From contig NZ_JAANOW010000003.1 in the NCBI RefSeq assembly GCF_011758805.1, forward strand, positions 372,001-436,000: a DNA stretch of 64,000 bases. The letters are read 5' to 3'. A program made the position numbers and the translations under genes. Below, piece by piece: positions 8,421-17,464 of this stretch. Each line of letters opens with the position of its first letter. Positions within the stretch are counted from its first letter, which is position 1. A model generated the notes under the pieces. That model saw nothing but the letters and a program-made list of their open reading frames with translations. It ran no database searches and was not told the origin of the DNA. Source of the stretch: Mycolicibacterium fluoranthenivorans (GTDB lineage: Bacteria > Actinomycetota > Actinomycetes > Mycobacteriales > Mycobacteriaceae).

Positions 8421-9484
8421 CCCGGCACCGCCACCCGCTGTTGCCGTAGGAGGGCGAGAATCCGGCCGGCCGCTGTCGCCAACGGCGATCGGGCCCGGAC
8501 CCGCAGTCCACCGCGCTCCATCGAGCCGTCCAGGCCCGGCTGCGGGCGCATCGACACCAGCAGCGGCAGGCCCACCGTCCGCGCCACATCGTCGGCCCGC
8601 AATCCACCCGGAGCCGGGCCGCGAACCACCAGGCCGACATTGGGATTGATGGCACCCGCCCACCCGCCCGTCACGGCGGCCGCAGCCGTGGACCGCACGT
8701 CGGCGGGGGTGATCAGGACGACCAGGTCGGCGGCACGCATCGCGGTTTCGGTGGCCGGGCCGGGCTGCCGGGGCACGTCACACACCACGGTCACTCCGGC
8801 GCGGCGGCCCGCATCGATGACCGCCGCGAGCGGGCCGGGCCTGATCTCGGTGCCCATCCGGCCGCCCGACAGCACGGTGACCCCGCGGTGGGTCGGCAGC
8901 ACGTCGCGCAGGGCGTCATAGCCGAGCCGGCCCTCACTCAGACGGAGATCGGGCCAGCGCAGCCCCGGCTCACCCTCGTTACCCAACGCGAGATCCAGGC
9001 CGCCGCCCCACGGGTCGGCGTCGATCAGCAGAGCCTCGGCCGCCGCCTGCGCGATGGCAACCGCCAGCAGTGAGGCACCGGCACCACCGGTTCCGCCCAG
9101 CACCGCCACTGCCGGACCACGCCGCGGACCCGCACCGCGGCCGTCCGGAGCGGCTGACAGCGTGGCCACCAGCTCCCCGTCCTGTCCTGGCAGGTGCAAC
9201 ACCCGTTCAGCACCCACAGCGACCGCGGATTCCCAGTCTTGGCTGGTCAAGGCAGGCGACAGCAGCAGCACCCGGTCACGGCGCGGCAGTCCGTGCGCCA
9301 CGCAGCGCTGGGCGGCGACGCGGTCGAGGAGTACCACCGGCGCACCGGTCCACACCGCTCGACTGGACGGTTCACCGGCATGCACCACCCGGACACCGGC
9401 CGCGGCGGCCACCCGGTCGACGTCATCGCGCATCGGCCCGTCACCGAGCATCGCCAGCACCGAAGCCGTCCCGGAAGTGGTCAC
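8417..9484 (-). CDS. ssd: Ssd, septum-site-determining / MinD-like regulator of the Tad operon
   Basis: About 355 residues. The N-terminal half has a receiver-like region without a clear phosphorylation site; the C-terminal half is a ParA/MinD-type P-loop domain with a degenerate Walker A (LGGTGGAGASLLAV), LLIDADPWGGGLDLALG and VVCDVPRQPG. It matches Rv3660c (Ssd), reported to affect septum formation. In Tad loci such proteins (TadZ/CpaE) place the pilus machine at the pole. The start is uncertain: GTG 9484 gives VTTSGTASVLAML, and GTG 9514 in frame is 10 codons longer; neither has a strong ribosome site. It heads the leftward operon. Confidence 0.85.
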   Translation of the reverse strand: MTTSGTASVLAMLGDGPMRDDVDRVAAAAGVRVVHAGEPSSRAVWTGAPVVLLDRVAAQRCVAHGLPRRDRVLLLSPALTSQDWESAVAVGAERVLHLPGQDGELVATLSAAPDGRGAGPRRGPAVAVLGGTGGAGASLLAVAIAQAAAEALLIDADPWGGGLDLALGNEGEPGLRWPDLRLSEGRLGYDALRDVLPTHRGVTVLSGGRMGTEIRPGPLAAVIDAGRRAGVTVVCDVPRQPGPATETAMRAADLVVLITPADVRSTAAAAVTGGWAGAINPNVGLVVRGPAPGGLRADDVARTVGLPLLVSMRPQPGLDGSMERGGLRVRARSPLATAAGRILALLRQQRVAVPG

Positions 9485-9639
9485 CCACCCACTGTGCGAA
9501 CAGACGGCGACCACACGCCAGAGGGCGGTTGAACATCTGTGGATGAATCGGCAACTGTGGATGAATCCAGCCGGAACTCGACACTGAGAATGACATTCCG
9601 CAACGCCGGGAGGATGAGATTGCCCCTGCGGGCCGAAAG

Positions 9640-9748
9640 AAAAACCCCCAGAAAAGGGACGACCCCCGCCAGGGGGGGAGGAGGCGGAGGTCGTCGTGTA
9701 TCAGCCCCGGGGGGTCGGGCTGATCCACACCCGACATAAGCCGGGTAA
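9640..9748 (-). ncRNA. 6C-type small RNA (B11 homologue)
   Basis: On the minus strand two hairpins carry runs of at least six Cs, the mark of actinobacterial 6C RNA. The first stem pairs 9700-9707 with 9717-9724; the second pairs 9658-9670 with 9683-9695 (one mismatch) and has seven Cs in its loop. A U-rich tract (CCCTTTTCTGGGGGTTTTTC) follows as terminator. The gene lies between ssd and the HAD phosphatase gene, where B11 lies in M. tuberculosis (Rv3660c-Rv3661). 6C RNAs pair through the C loops with G-rich mRNA start regions. The ends are estimated from promoter and terminator. Confidence 0.85.
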
Positions 9749-9753
9749 TGCTC

Positions 9754-9759
9754 ACTATA
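9754..9759 (-). promoter_or_regulatory. -10 box of the 6C RNA
   Basis: TATAGT on the minus strand, placing transcription start near 9748. No clear -35 box, as is common in mycobacteria. Confidence 0.6.
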
Positions 9760-9907
9760 CACACGAGCGTGTCCCGCGGCGCAAGTTGCGCTTGCCAGAG
9801 AATGCGTCCGGGAACGGAAAAACCAGCGGTTAGCGATACCGCGTGTGAGCTGCCACTTTCCCAGCTATGGGAGAAGCCTCCCCTGGCACGGGCCTATGCT
9901 GGGCGTC

Positions 9908-10774
9908 GTGACGGTATCCGACGGGACCCCTGACGCACCCGCCGCCGCAGATGGCCGCGCCGAATCCGGGCAACCTGTCCGCACGGCGGCATTCTTCGAT
10001 CTCGACAAGACCGTGATAGCAAAGTCCAGCACGCTGGCGTTCAGCAAACCATTCTTCGATCAAGGACTACTGAATCGCCGCGCGGTCCTCAAGTCCACCT
10101 ATGCGCAGTTCCTCTTCCTGATGTCGGGTGCCGACCACGAGCAGATGGATCGGATGCGCACGTACCTGACCGAAATGTGCGCCGGCTGGGATGTCGAGCA
10201 AGTGCGCTCGGTGGTGGGCGAGACCCTGCACGAGATCGTCGATCCGCTGGTATTCGACGAAGCCGCGAACCTGATCGCCGACCACAAATTGTGCGGACGT
10301 GACGTCGTCGTGGTCTCCGCCTCGGGCGAGGAGATCGTCGCGCCGATCGCGCGCGCCCTTGGCGCCACTCATGCCATGGCCACCCGGATGGTCGTCGAGG
10401 ACGGCAAGTACACCGGCGAGGTCGGGTTCTACTGCTACGGCGAGGGCAAAGTCGACGCGATCCGGGAGCTCGCCGCGCGCGAGGGGTACGCACTCGAGCA
10501 CTGCTACGCGTACTCCGATTCGGTCACCGACCTGCCGATGCTGGAAGCGGTCGGCCATCCCACGGTGGTCAATCCCGACCGCGCATTGCGCAAGGAGGCG
10601 ACCTCGCGGGACTGGCCCGTCCTGACCTTCAGCCGGCCGGTATCCCTGCGGGACCGACTGCCCGCCCCGTCCGGGGCGGCCGTCGCGACGACGTTCGCGG
10701 TGAGCCTCAGCGCCTTGGCAGGCGGGGCGCTGACGTATTCGTTGTTGCGCCGGTTCGTATTTCAAGGCCGGTAG
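9908..10774 (+). CDS. HAD-superfamily IB phosphatase (SerB-like, Rv3661-like)
   Basis: A 288-residue protein. HAD motif I is FFDLDKTVIA, motif II is VVSASGEEIV and motif III/IV is GEGKVDAIREL then YAYSDSVTDLPML, as in subfamily IB phosphatases related to phosphoserine phosphatase. The C-terminus has one membrane helix (VATTFAVSLSALAGGALTYSL). The substrate is unknown; related proteins are also annotated as septation inhibitors, which is weak evidence. GTG 9908 is chosen because TATGCT at 9895-9900 places transcription start on that codon (leaderless). It is flanked by the 6C RNA and the Ms1-type RNA. Confidence 0.85.
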   Translation: MTVSDGTPDAPAAADGRAESGQPVRTAAFFDLDKTVIAKSSTLAFSKPFFDQGLLNRRAVLKSTYAQFLFLMSGADHEQMDRMRTYLTEMCAGWDVEQVRSVVGETLHEIVDPLVFDEAANLIADHKLCGRDVVVVSASGEEIVAPIARALGATHAMATRMVVEDGKYTGEVGFYCYGEGKVDAIRELAAREGYALEHCYAYSDSVTDLPMLEAVGHPTVVNPDRALRKEATSRDWPVLTFSRPVSLRDRLPAPSGAAVATTFAVSLSALAGGALTYSLLRRFVFQGR

Positions 10775-10837
10775 TACGACACCCGGTCGTAGTGACACCG
10801 AGCCGCGTAACGATCCGGAATCGGCATCAATTGACCC

Positions 10838-10866
10838 TTGATGTGATCGCGGTCACGGAGTACAAA
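10838..10866 (+). promoter_or_regulatory. Promoter of the Ms1-type RNA
   Basis: A -35 TTGATG (10838-10843) and -10 TACAAA (10861-10866) with 17-bp spacing predict transcription start near 10873. Confidence 0.55.
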
Positions 10867-10872
10867 GGAGTC

Positions 10873-11187
10873 ACGGAAGAGCGGTAAGGCCAAGGCCACA
10901 CCAGAAGAGAAGGTGTGATCTCCCGAACCGAACTTCCCAGCACGGATCCCGGCACCCACGCGGAGCACATACCGCGATAGAGGTAAAAGTGTTGCGGGCC
11001 TGCGGAATTGCGAAAGCGGCTGACATCGACGATCCCTTGGGTGGGATCGCAGACAGAGCGCAACGGAAGAACGCCGAGGCCACCCACGCAGCCACCAGAG
11101 CACGCTTGGTAACCGGAGTCCGTGCTAGCGGGCGGCGAGCCGAATCGGATGCAGGTCCGATACCGGAACGTCGCCCGCTTCGTATTT
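10873..11187 (+). ncRNA. Ms1-type RNA that binds core RNA polymerase (MTS2823 homologue)
   Basis: About 315 nt of non-coding sequence between the Rv3661-like and Rv3662c-like genes, the position of MTS2823 in M. tuberculosis and Ms1 in M. smegmatis. The predicted length (promoter to terminator) fits the known RNA of about 300 nt. Its 3' end is a strong stem, AGCGGGCGGCG (11127-11137) with CGTCGCCCGCT (11169-11179), enclosing a small hairpin and followed by TTCGTATTT. Ms1 accumulates in stationary phase and holds core RNA polymerase without sigma factor (family knowledge). Identity rests on position and architecture, not alignment. Confidence 0.8.
11127..11187 (+). terminator. Terminator of the Ms1-type RNA
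   Basis: An 11-bp stem with one G-U pair (11127-11137 with 11169-11179) and a short U-rich tail. Confidence 0.7.
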
Positions 11188-11189
11188 CC

Positions 11190-11939
11190 CTACTTCTTCG
11201 CCGCCTCGGCGATCGAAAGTGCTTCTCGCGCACCGGCATGCAGTGCCTGACTGCTCAGCACCAGCCAGGCGCCCAGCCCGTTCGGCGTTCCCGAGGCGAA
11301 TCCGCGCGCGGCCGCGCGGTAATTGCCGGACTGTTTCATCCAGAACATCTCCGGCACACCCAGTCCGTGCGGATCCAGCCCGCTGGCCATGGTGATCAAC
11401 CGCGACACCGCGCGCGCCACCACACCGTCGGCCACCCCGAACGGCGCCAGGGTCAGCAGCTCCCCGTGTGCCACCGCCGCCAGCACGAACGCCGGAACCT
11501 TGGTGCCGCCCGTCACCAGATCGGCGAGCAACTCCAGGCGCGGGCCCACCTCGGGGTCCGGCCGCGGGCGGCCGAGTTGGTCATCCCCGACCAGATCCGC
11601 GGCCGCCAGGGCGTGCAGCCGGGCCAGCGCCTGCAGCGGGGCCCGCTTCCACACCCCGATCAGCGCGCCGGCTCCACCCTCCAGGACTTCGGCCACCCGC
11701 AGCGCACCCGCGAGTACCGCGTCGGGGTCACCCGACTCATTCAGGCTCAGCGCGCCGCCGTCGAGCACCGACGAGGCCCGCGCCGCCCGCAGTGACGCCT
11801 CGGCCGCGGTCGCCGGCCAGCCCCGCAGGTTGGTTCGGTGCCGGTGCGCCCGGCCCAGCGCCTCCCGGGCCTCTTCGCCGGCAGCCGTCACCCCTTCGAG
11901 GTCGGCCAGTGGTGCAAGTGGGTCGGTCACAACGAGCAC
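11190..11939 (-). CDS. Rv3662c-like conserved protein, function unknown
   Basis: A 249-residue, Ala/Leu-rich, mainly helical protein without signal peptide. Features include [24 protein letters not shown], split by an SS-LDGG turn that recalls Fic-like N-terminal helices, but no Fic catalytic motif is present; I assign no function. GTG 11937-11939 gives [17 protein letters not shown] 11930 is three codons shorter and also possible. The longer open frame up to 12062 would overlap the acs promoter and is unlikely. It converges on the Ms1-type RNA and diverges from acs. Confidence 0.7.
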   Translation of the reverse strand: MLVVTDPLAPLADLEGVTAAGEEAREALGRAHRHRTNLRGWPATAAEASLRAARASSVLDGGALSLNESGDPDAVLAGALRVAEVLEGGAGALIGVWKRAPLQALARLHALAAADLVGDDQLGRPRPDPEVGPRLELLADLVTGGTKVPAFVLAAVAHGELLTLAPFGVADGVVARAVSRLITMASGLDPHGLGVPEMFWMKQSGNYRAAARGFASGTPNGLGAWLVLSSQALHAGAREALSIAEAAKK

Positions 11940-12054
11940 GCTAGCCGACCGTTGGGCGCCGATTCCCCGACCGTTCATCGCAGCGGCCCCGCCGCCCGCA
12001 GCACGCTGTGACGCTCCAACACTTGTGCAACGTTCGGTGACTACGCTCACACCC

Positions 12055-14016
12055 ATGACCACACCGCCGCTGACGCATGCCGACGTTCCGTCCGTCTACC
12101 CGCCGCCCGCCGATTTCGTGGCGAATGCCAATGCCACGGGTCAGTTGTACGACGACGCCGCGGCCGACCGGTTGGGGTTCTGGGCCACCCAGGCCAACCG
12201 GTTGAGTTGGGCGACGCCGTTCACCGAGGTGCTGGACTGGTCGCAGGCGCCGTTCGCGAAGTGGTTCGTCGGCGGCAAGCTCAACGTCGCCTACAACTGT
12301 GTGGACCGCCACGTCGAGGCCGGCAATGGTGATCGGGTGGCGATCCACTGGGAGGGTGAGCCCGTCGGCGATGCCCGCGATATCACGTACGCCCAGCTCA
12401 AAGAGGACGTCTGCAAGGCGGCCAACGCGCTGACCGAGTTGGGGGTGGTGGCCGGGGACCGGGTCGCCATCTATATGCCGATGGTGCCCGAGGCGATCGT
12501 GGCGATGCTGGCGTGTGCGCGGTTGGGCGCGATGCACAGCGTGGTCTTCGCCGGGTTCTCGGCGACCGCCCTGGCGGCCCGGATCGAGGACGCCGCGGCC
12601 AAGCTGGTGATCACCACGGACGGGCAGTACCGCCGCGGCAAGGCGGCTTCGCTCAAGGACGCGGTCGACGAAGCCGTGGCGGATCAGCCGTCGGTGCAGC
12701 ACGTGCTGGTGGTGCGCCGCACCGGGATAGACGTGAACTGGACCGACGGCCGCGACCGGTGGTGGCACGAGACCGTCGAGCCGGCGTCGGCCGAGCACAC
12801 CTGCGAGGCGTTCGATTCCGAGCAGCCGCTGTTCCTGCTGTACACCTCCGGAACCACCGGCAAGCCCAAGGGCATCGTGCACACCTCGGGTGGTTACCTC
12901 ACCCAGGCGGCCTACACCCACTACAACGTGTTCGACCTCAAACCCGAGACCGACGTGTACTGGTGCACCGCCGACATCGGCTGGGTCACCGGGCACACCT
13001 ACATCACCTACGGCCCGCTGGCCAACGGCGCCACCCAGGTGGTCTACGAGGGCACGCCCACCTCGCCGACCGAGCACCGGCATTTCGAGATCATCGAAAA
13101 ATACGGCGTCACCATCTATTACACGGCGCCGACGCTCATCCGCACCTTCATGAAGCTGGGCCACCAGATCCCCGCCGCCCACGATCTGTCCAGCCTGCGG
13201 CTGCTCGGCTCGGTGGGCGAGCCGATCAACCCCGAGGCCTGGCGCTGGTACCGCGAGTACATCGGCGCGGGCAAGGCCCCCATCGTGGACACCTGGTGGC
13301 AGACCGAGACCGGCGCGATCATGATCTCCCCGCTGCCCGGTGTGACGGCCACCAAACCCGGCTCGGCGATGACCCCGCTGCCCGGTATCTCGGCCAAGAT
13401 CGTCGACGATGACGGCAACGAACTGGTGCCCGGCGCCGACGAAGCCGAGCACGTCACCGGGTACCTGGTGCTCGATCAACCGTGGCCGGCGATGCTGCGC
13501 GGGATCTGGGGTGACCCGGAGCGTTTCACGGACACCTACTGGTCCCGGTTCGCCGAACAGGGCTGGTATTTCGCCGGTGACGGCGCGCGCTACGACTCGG
13601 ACGGCAACATCTGGGTGCTGGGCCGCATCGACGATGTGATGAACATTTCCGGACACCGGATCTCCACCGCCGAGGTCGAATCCGCCCTCGTCGGGCACTC
13701 CGGGGTAGCCGAGGCCGCCGTCGTCGGCGCCTCCGATGACACCACCGGCCAGGCGATCTGCGCGTTCGTCATCCTCAAGGCCAGCGCGCACGGCGGCACC
13801 GAGGGCATGGTCGAGGAACTGCGCACCCAGGTGGCCATCGAGATCTCACCGATCGCCAAACCGCGCGAGATCCACGTCGTGCCCGAGCTGCCCAAGACCC
13901 GCAGCGGCAAGATCATGCGGCGGCTGCTGCGCGACGTGGCCGAGGGCCGCGAGCTCGGCGACACCTCAACCCTGGTGGACCCCAGCGTGTTCGAGGCCAT
14001 CCGCGCGAGCAAGTAA
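12055..14016 (+). CDS. acs: Acetyl-CoA synthetase
   Basis: A 653-residue AMP-forming acetate-CoA ligase of normal length. The nucleotide motif is [11 protein letters not shown], the acyl-binding region contains [12 protein letters not shown], and the C-terminal flexible domain ends with [11 protein letters not shown], whose Lys is the one acetylated to switch the enzyme off. It turns acetate, CoA and ATP into acetyl-CoA in the cytoplasm. ATG 12055 begins [12 protein letters not shown]; a TACGCT box just upstream suggests a leaderless mRNA. In M. tuberculosis the dpp transporter separates it from Rv3662c; here they are adjacent and divergent. Confidence 0.97.
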   Translation: MTTPPLTHADVPSVYPPPADFVANANATGQLYDDAAADRLGFWATQANRLSWATPFTEVLDWSQAPFAKWFVGGKLNVAYNCVDRHVEAGNGDRVAIHWEGEPVGDARDITYAQLKEDVCKAANALTELGVVAGDRVAIYMPMVPEAIVAMLACARLGAMHSVVFAGFSATALAARIEDAAAKLVITTDGQYRRGKAASLKDAVDEAVADQPSVQHVLVVRRTGIDVNWTDGRDRWWHETVEPASAEHTCEAFDSEQPLFLLYTSGTTGKPKGIVHTSGGYLTQAAYTHYNVFDLKPETDVYWCTADIGWVTGHTYITYGPLANGATQVVYEGTPTSPTEHRHFEIIEKYGVTIYYTAPTLIRTFMKLGHQIPAAHDLSSLRLLGSVGEPINPEAWRWYREYIGAGKAPIVDTWWQTETGAIMISPLPGVTATKPGSAMTPLPGISAKIVDDDGNELVPGADEAEHVTGYLVLDQPWPAMLRGIWGDPERFTDTYWSRFAEQGWYFAGDGARYDSDGNIWVLGRIDDVMNISGHRISTAEVESALVGHSGVAEAAVVGASDDTTGQAICAFVILKASAHGGTEGMVEELRTQVAIEISPIAKPREIHVVPELPKTRSGKIMRRLLRDVAEGRELGDTSTLVDPSVFEAIRASK

Positions 14017-14032
14017 CCGACGGGGAATCGGC

Positions 14033-14728
14033 TCAGGGGACGGGAACGAATCCCGTCCCCGGGCGGTTCTTGGCCGCGATGTCACCCAGCACGGCGTTCA
14101 TCGACACGGTGACCGCCGGGGTGTGCAACGGCACGTATTTCACGATGCAGGTCGGCAGGTCCTCGGTGAAGGCACCGTGGATCATGCCGACCAGCCGGTT
14201 GTTGACGGTGACGGGTGCGCCGGAATCGCCGGGTTGTCCGCACACCTGGTTGAGGATGGTGCCCGGATCCTTGCCCGGCCCCCAGGTGACCCCGCAGGAG
14301 TAGCCGGTGGTACGCCCGAGCTTGCACGCGACGTCACCGAAACCCGGATCGGGACCGATACCGTCGATGCGGAATCCGTTGACAGTGTCGACGGGACGCA
14401 CCTTCTGCGGGTCGAACTCGATCACCGCGTAATCCAGCCCGTCGTTGCCCGCGACCATGGTGCCCAGTACCCCGGCGTCGGGCACGGCTTCCGAGCCGAC
14501 CTTCGCACCGGGCCCGCCGCAGTGTGCGGAGGTGAATCCGATGAGCCTGCCGGAGGCGTCGTTACCGATCGCGGTCAGCGTGCAGAAGGTGTCCCCCTCG
14601 ATCACGATGCCGGACCCGCCGCCCAGATCGACCGGGCCGGCGGCGTGGGCCATCGGTGCGGTCACGATCGTCGCAAGGGCCGTCACAGCCGCCGCGACCG
14701 CCGCATGCCAGCGGTGTCTCACAAGCAT
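14033..14728 (-). CDS. Secreted S1-family serine protease-like protein (Rv3668c-like)
   Basis: A 231-residue protein with a signal peptide (MLVRHRWHAAVAAAVTAL...PMAHA|A). A chymotrypsin-like triad can be seen: His in GFTSAHCGG, Asp in DGLDYAVIEFD and Ser in QPGDSGAPV. Cysteine pairs (CTLT/AHCG and CKLG/YSCG) suggest disulphides, so it should act outside the membrane. Length equals Rv3668c. ATG 14728 begins the signal peptide; the longer open frame upstream runs into the neighbouring divergent gene's promoter. Substrate unknown. Confidence 0.85.
   Translation of the reverse strand: MLVRHRWHAAVAAAVTALATIVTAPMAHAAGPVDLGGGSGIVIEGDTFCTLTAIGNDASGRLIGFTSAHCGGPGAKVGSEAVPDAGVLGTMVAGNDGLDYAVIEFDPQKVRPVDTVNGFRIDGIGPDPGFGDVACKLGRTTGYSCGVTWGPGKDPGTILNQVCGQPGDSGAPVTVNNRLVGMIHGAFTEDLPTCIVKYVPLHTPAVTVSMNAVLGDIAAKNRPGTGFVPVP
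14036..14060. terminator. Hairpin between acs and the convergent protease gene
   Basis: GGGGACGGGA (14036-14045) pairs perfectly with TCCCGTCCCC (14051-14060) with a 5-nt loop, overlapping the last codons of the protease. There is no U-tract, so it is a weak intrinsic terminator at best. Confidence 0.4.
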
Positions 14729-14816
14729 CCTCAATTCGACATGGCCCCGACGACCGGCACCCATCCTATCGTCGGGCTGGATCGATGGATGTGACGCGAC
14801 ATGGCACCATAGCCCC

Positions 14817-15317
14817 ATGACGACAGGGCAAAGCAAGAACGGCGTGCCGACCACGGTCGCATCCATTCCCCTCGTTGACCCGCATGCCCCGAAGGTCGAC
14901 CCGTCGATCGGCGACCTGGTCAAGGACGCCACCGCGCAGGTGTCGACCCTGGTACGCGCCGAGGTGGAGCTGGCCAAGGCCGAGATCACCCGCGACGTCA
15001 AGAAGGGCCTCACCGGCAGCATCTTCTTCATCGCCGCCCTGGTGGTGCTGTTCTACTCGACGTTCTTCTTTTTCTTCTTCCTGGCCGAGCTGCTCGATGA
15101 GTGGATCTGGCGGTGGGTCGCCTTCCTGATCGTCTTCGTGCTCATGGTGCTGACGACCGGTGCACTGGCGCTGTTCGGCTATCTGAAGGTGCGCCGGATC
15201 CGTGGGCCCCAGCAGACGATCGAAACCGTCAGGGAGATCCCGGCCGCGCTGACCCCGGGCCACGACAAGACCCCCGACGTGGCGCGCCCGGCTCCGACCG
15301 ACCCGTCGGGCTGGTAA
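14817..15317 (+). CDS. Holin-X-like membrane protein (Rv3669-like)
   Basis: A 166-residue protein with an amphipathic helix (IGDLVKDATAQVSTLVRAEV), then two membrane helices (GSIFFIAALVVLFYSTFFFFF and VAFLIVFVLMVLTTGALALF) and a Pro-rich tail. This is the actinobacterial 'phage holin family / Holin-X' type, common as a host gene and not evidence of a phage. ATG 14817 is the only start that gives this architecture. It abuts the ephE start (15318), so they form an operon. Function unknown. Confidence 0.8.
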   Translation: MTTGQSKNGVPTTVASIPLVDPHAPKVDPSIGDLVKDATAQVSTLVRAEVELAKAEITRDVKKGLTGSIFFIAALVVLFYSTFFFFFFLAELLDEWIWRWVAFLIVFVLMVLTTGALALFGYLKVRRIRGPQQTIETVREIPAALTPGHDKTPDVARPAPTDPSGW

Positions 15318-16280
15318 ATGCACCCGCCCGATCCGTCGGTGGTCTACCTCGACGGCCCGTGGCGTCATCTTCAGGTCCACGCGAACGGCATCCGCTTCCA
15401 CGTGGTGGAGGCCGAGCGTTCACCGGACGACCAGGCCGACAATCCTGACCGCCCGCTGGTCATCCTGTTGCACGGCTTCGGTTCGTTCTGGTGGTCGTGG
15501 CGTCACCAACTGCGGGGCCTGGCCGCCGGAACCAGCGCGCGGGTGGTGGCGGTCGATCTGCGCGGCTACGGCGGCAGCGACAAACCCCCGCGCGGGTACG
15601 ACGGCTGGACCCTGGCCGGTGACACGGCCGGTCTGGTGCGCGCGCTGGGGCATCGCAGCGCGACGCTGATCGGACATGCCGACGGGGGGCTGGTGTGCTG
15701 GGCCACCTCGGTCCTGCACCCGCGCGCGGTGACGGCCATCGGACTGGTCAGCTCACCGCATCCGGTGGCGTTGCGGGCCTCCGCCCTGACCCGGCTCGAC
15801 CAGGGCAGAGCGCTGCTGCCGTCGATGTTGCGGTACCAGGTGCCATTCTGGCCCGAGCGTGAACTCACCCGCAATGGCGCGGCCGGGCTGGAACACCTGG
15901 TCCGCGCCCGGGCGAGCGCGAAATGGCAGGTCTCCGAGGACTTCGCCGAGACCATTGCGCATGTGCGCACGGCTGCCCGGATTCCTGGGGCCACCCACTG
16001 CGCACTGGAGTATCAGCGCTGGGCAGTCCGCAGCCAGTTACGCGCCGAGGGCCGCCGGTTCATGCGGTCGATGAAACGGCCGCTGGCCATTCCCGTCCTG
16101 CACATGCGCGGTGACGCCGATCCGTATGTGCTCACCGATCCGGTGCACCGCACCCGCCAGTTCGCGCCGCGCGGGCATTTCGTCTCGATCGACGACGCCG
16201 GGCACTTCGCCCACGAGGAATCCCCGGAGGCCGTCAACGCGCAGCTGACGCGATTCCTGACCCAGGTGTATCCGCGCTAA
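15318..16280 (+). CDS. ephE: Alpha/beta-fold epoxide hydrolase-like protein
   Basis: A 320-residue alpha/beta hydrolase. It has the oxyanion motif LLHGFGSFWWSWR, the nucleophile elbow IGHADGGL (Asp nucleophile, as in epoxide hydrolases) and a C-terminal His in DAGHFAHEESPE. Order and length fit EphE (Rv3670). It should open epoxides or related esters in the cytoplasm; the substrate is not known. ATG 15318 starts directly after the stop of the preceding gene. It converges on marP with a 4-bp overlap. Confidence 0.85.
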   Translation: MHPPDPSVVYLDGPWRHLQVHANGIRFHVVEAERSPDDQADNPDRPLVILLHGFGSFWWSWRHQLRGLAAGTSARVVAVDLRGYGGSDKPPRGYDGWTLAGDTAGLVRALGHRSATLIGHADGGLVCWATSVLHPRAVTAIGLVSSPHPVALRASALTRLDQGRALLPSMLRYQVPFWPERELTRNGAAGLEHLVRARASAKWQVSEDFAETIAHVRTAARIPGATHCALEYQRWAVRSQLRAEGRRFMRSMKRPLAIPVLHMRGDADPYVLTDPVHRTRQFAPRGHFVSIDDAGHFAHEESPEAVNAQLTRFLTQVYPR

Positions 16281-17464
16281 GAAATACACTTGCCGGTCGG
16301 CACCGGCGCGGTGTTGCCGACCTTGAGTCGCTGCTGCAGCACTTCCTCGGCGGTGAGCACGAATCCGGTATCGGCATCGTCGACGGCCGCGCCGAACACG
16401 ACCCCGAGCACCTTGCCGTCGGTGTCGATCATCGGGCCGCCCGAATTGCCTTGTTTGACGGTCCCTCTGATCGTGTAGACAGTCCGGTTCACCGTGGTGG
16501 TGTGGTAGATGTCGGGCCCGTTGAGCTCGATGGTCTCGCGGATGCGCGCCGGGGTCGCGGTGAATTCGCCGCCACCGGGATACCCCATCACGACGGCGTC
16601 GGTCGCCGGTTTGGCCTCGGCGTCGTGGAACAGCAACGGCGGCGCGGGCAGGTCCGGCACCGCGAGAATCGAGATGTCCTCGTCGGGGTCGTAGGAGACG
16701 ACGGTGGCGTCATAGGACTTGCCGTCCACCTCGACGGTGACGGTCTCGGCACCGGCCACCACGTGCGCGTTGGACATCACCCGGTTCGGGGCGATGACGA
16801 ACCCGCTGCCCTCCAACACCTTCTGGCAGCTGGGGGCGACGCCGCGGATCTTGACCACGCTGGCGCGGGCGGCAGCGACGTTGGGGGTGTTGACCAAGGC
16901 GCCGTCGGGTGCGTCCACCGCGACGATCGGGGTGCGCCCGAAAGGCGGCAGCAGATCGGGCAGACCGGAGGTGTCCAGCAAGCCGGCCAGCCGGGTCGGC
17001 ACCTTGCGCATCCACTCCGGCGCGAGCCCGTTGACCTCGGTGAGGACCCGCGAGCCGCGCACCGCCGCGCTCAGACCGGGCTGGCTGGACGAGGTCAGCG
17101 GGGCGGCCAGCAGCCAGGCGGCCAACAGCACCGCGACCAGCTGCAGACCCGCACCGACGAGCGAATCGACACCGCGCAGCAGTCGGTTGCGGATGGCGCC
17201 GCGCACCGCACGGCCGAGCACCACGCCGGCGATCTCACCGATCACCACCAGCGCCAGGATGAGGAACAGCGTCGCGAACAGCCGCGTGCGCGCCCCGTCG
17301 ATATGACTGACGATGTGCGGGGCCAGCAGCACCCCGGCGACGGCACCGAGTACGACGCCGACCAGGGAGAGCAACGAGCCGAGTGCACCGGAGCGCAGAC
17401 CCGACAGCGCAGCGACGACGGCGAAGGCGAGGATGACGAGGTCAAGCCATTGAGACGAGGTCAT
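16277..17464 (-). CDS. marP: MarP membrane-bound periplasmic serine protease (acid resistance)
   Basis: A 395-residue protein with four N-terminal membrane helices (from MTSSQWLDLVILAFAVVAAL) and a periplasmic chymotrypsin-like domain. The triad is His in SNAHVV, Asp in DPDEDISIL and Ser in QGNSGGPM. Cysteines in APSCQK and near the C-terminus (GKCIS) match the regulatory disulphide known for MarP. In M. tuberculosis MarP (Rv3671c) is needed for intrabacterial pH control in acid. ATG 17462-17464 overlaps the Nudix stop (TAATG), so the two are coupled in a leftward operon with nth. Confidence 0.93.
   Translation of the reverse strand: MTSSQWLDLVILAFAVVAALSGLRSGALGSLLSLVGVVLGAVAGVLLAPHIVSHIDGARTRLFATLFLILALVVIGEIAGVVLGRAVRGAIRNRLLRGVDSLVGAGLQLVAVLLAAWLLAAPLTSSSQPGLSAAVRGSRVLTEVNGLAPEWMRKVPTRLAGLLDTSGLPDLLPPFGRTPIVAVDAPDGALVNTPNVAAARASVVKIRGVAPSCQKVLEGSGFVIAPNRVMSNAHVVAGAETVTVEVDGKSYDATVVSYDPDEDISILAVPDLPAPPLLFHDAEAKPATDAVVMGYPGGGEFTATPARIRETIELNGPDIYHTTTVNRTVYTIRGTVKQGNSGGPMIDTDGKVLGVVFGAAVDDADTGFVLTAEEVLQQRLKVGNTAPVPTGKCIS

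Noticed and set aside
7461..8921. A 486-codon plus-strand open frame opposite tadA/ssd
   Set aside because: It is an antisense shadow caused by high GC; its product has no domain, is Arg/Pro/Gln-rich, and the opposite strand encodes clear TadA and Ssd motifs.
11941..13791. A 616-codon minus-strand frame opposite acs
   Set aside because: Shadow of acs, rich in Gly/Arg/His/Val with no family resemblance.
14817..15317. Holin-like gene as sign of a prophage
   Set aside because: The gene is part of the conserved Rv3668c-Rv3671c order in mycobacteria and has no phage genes around it.
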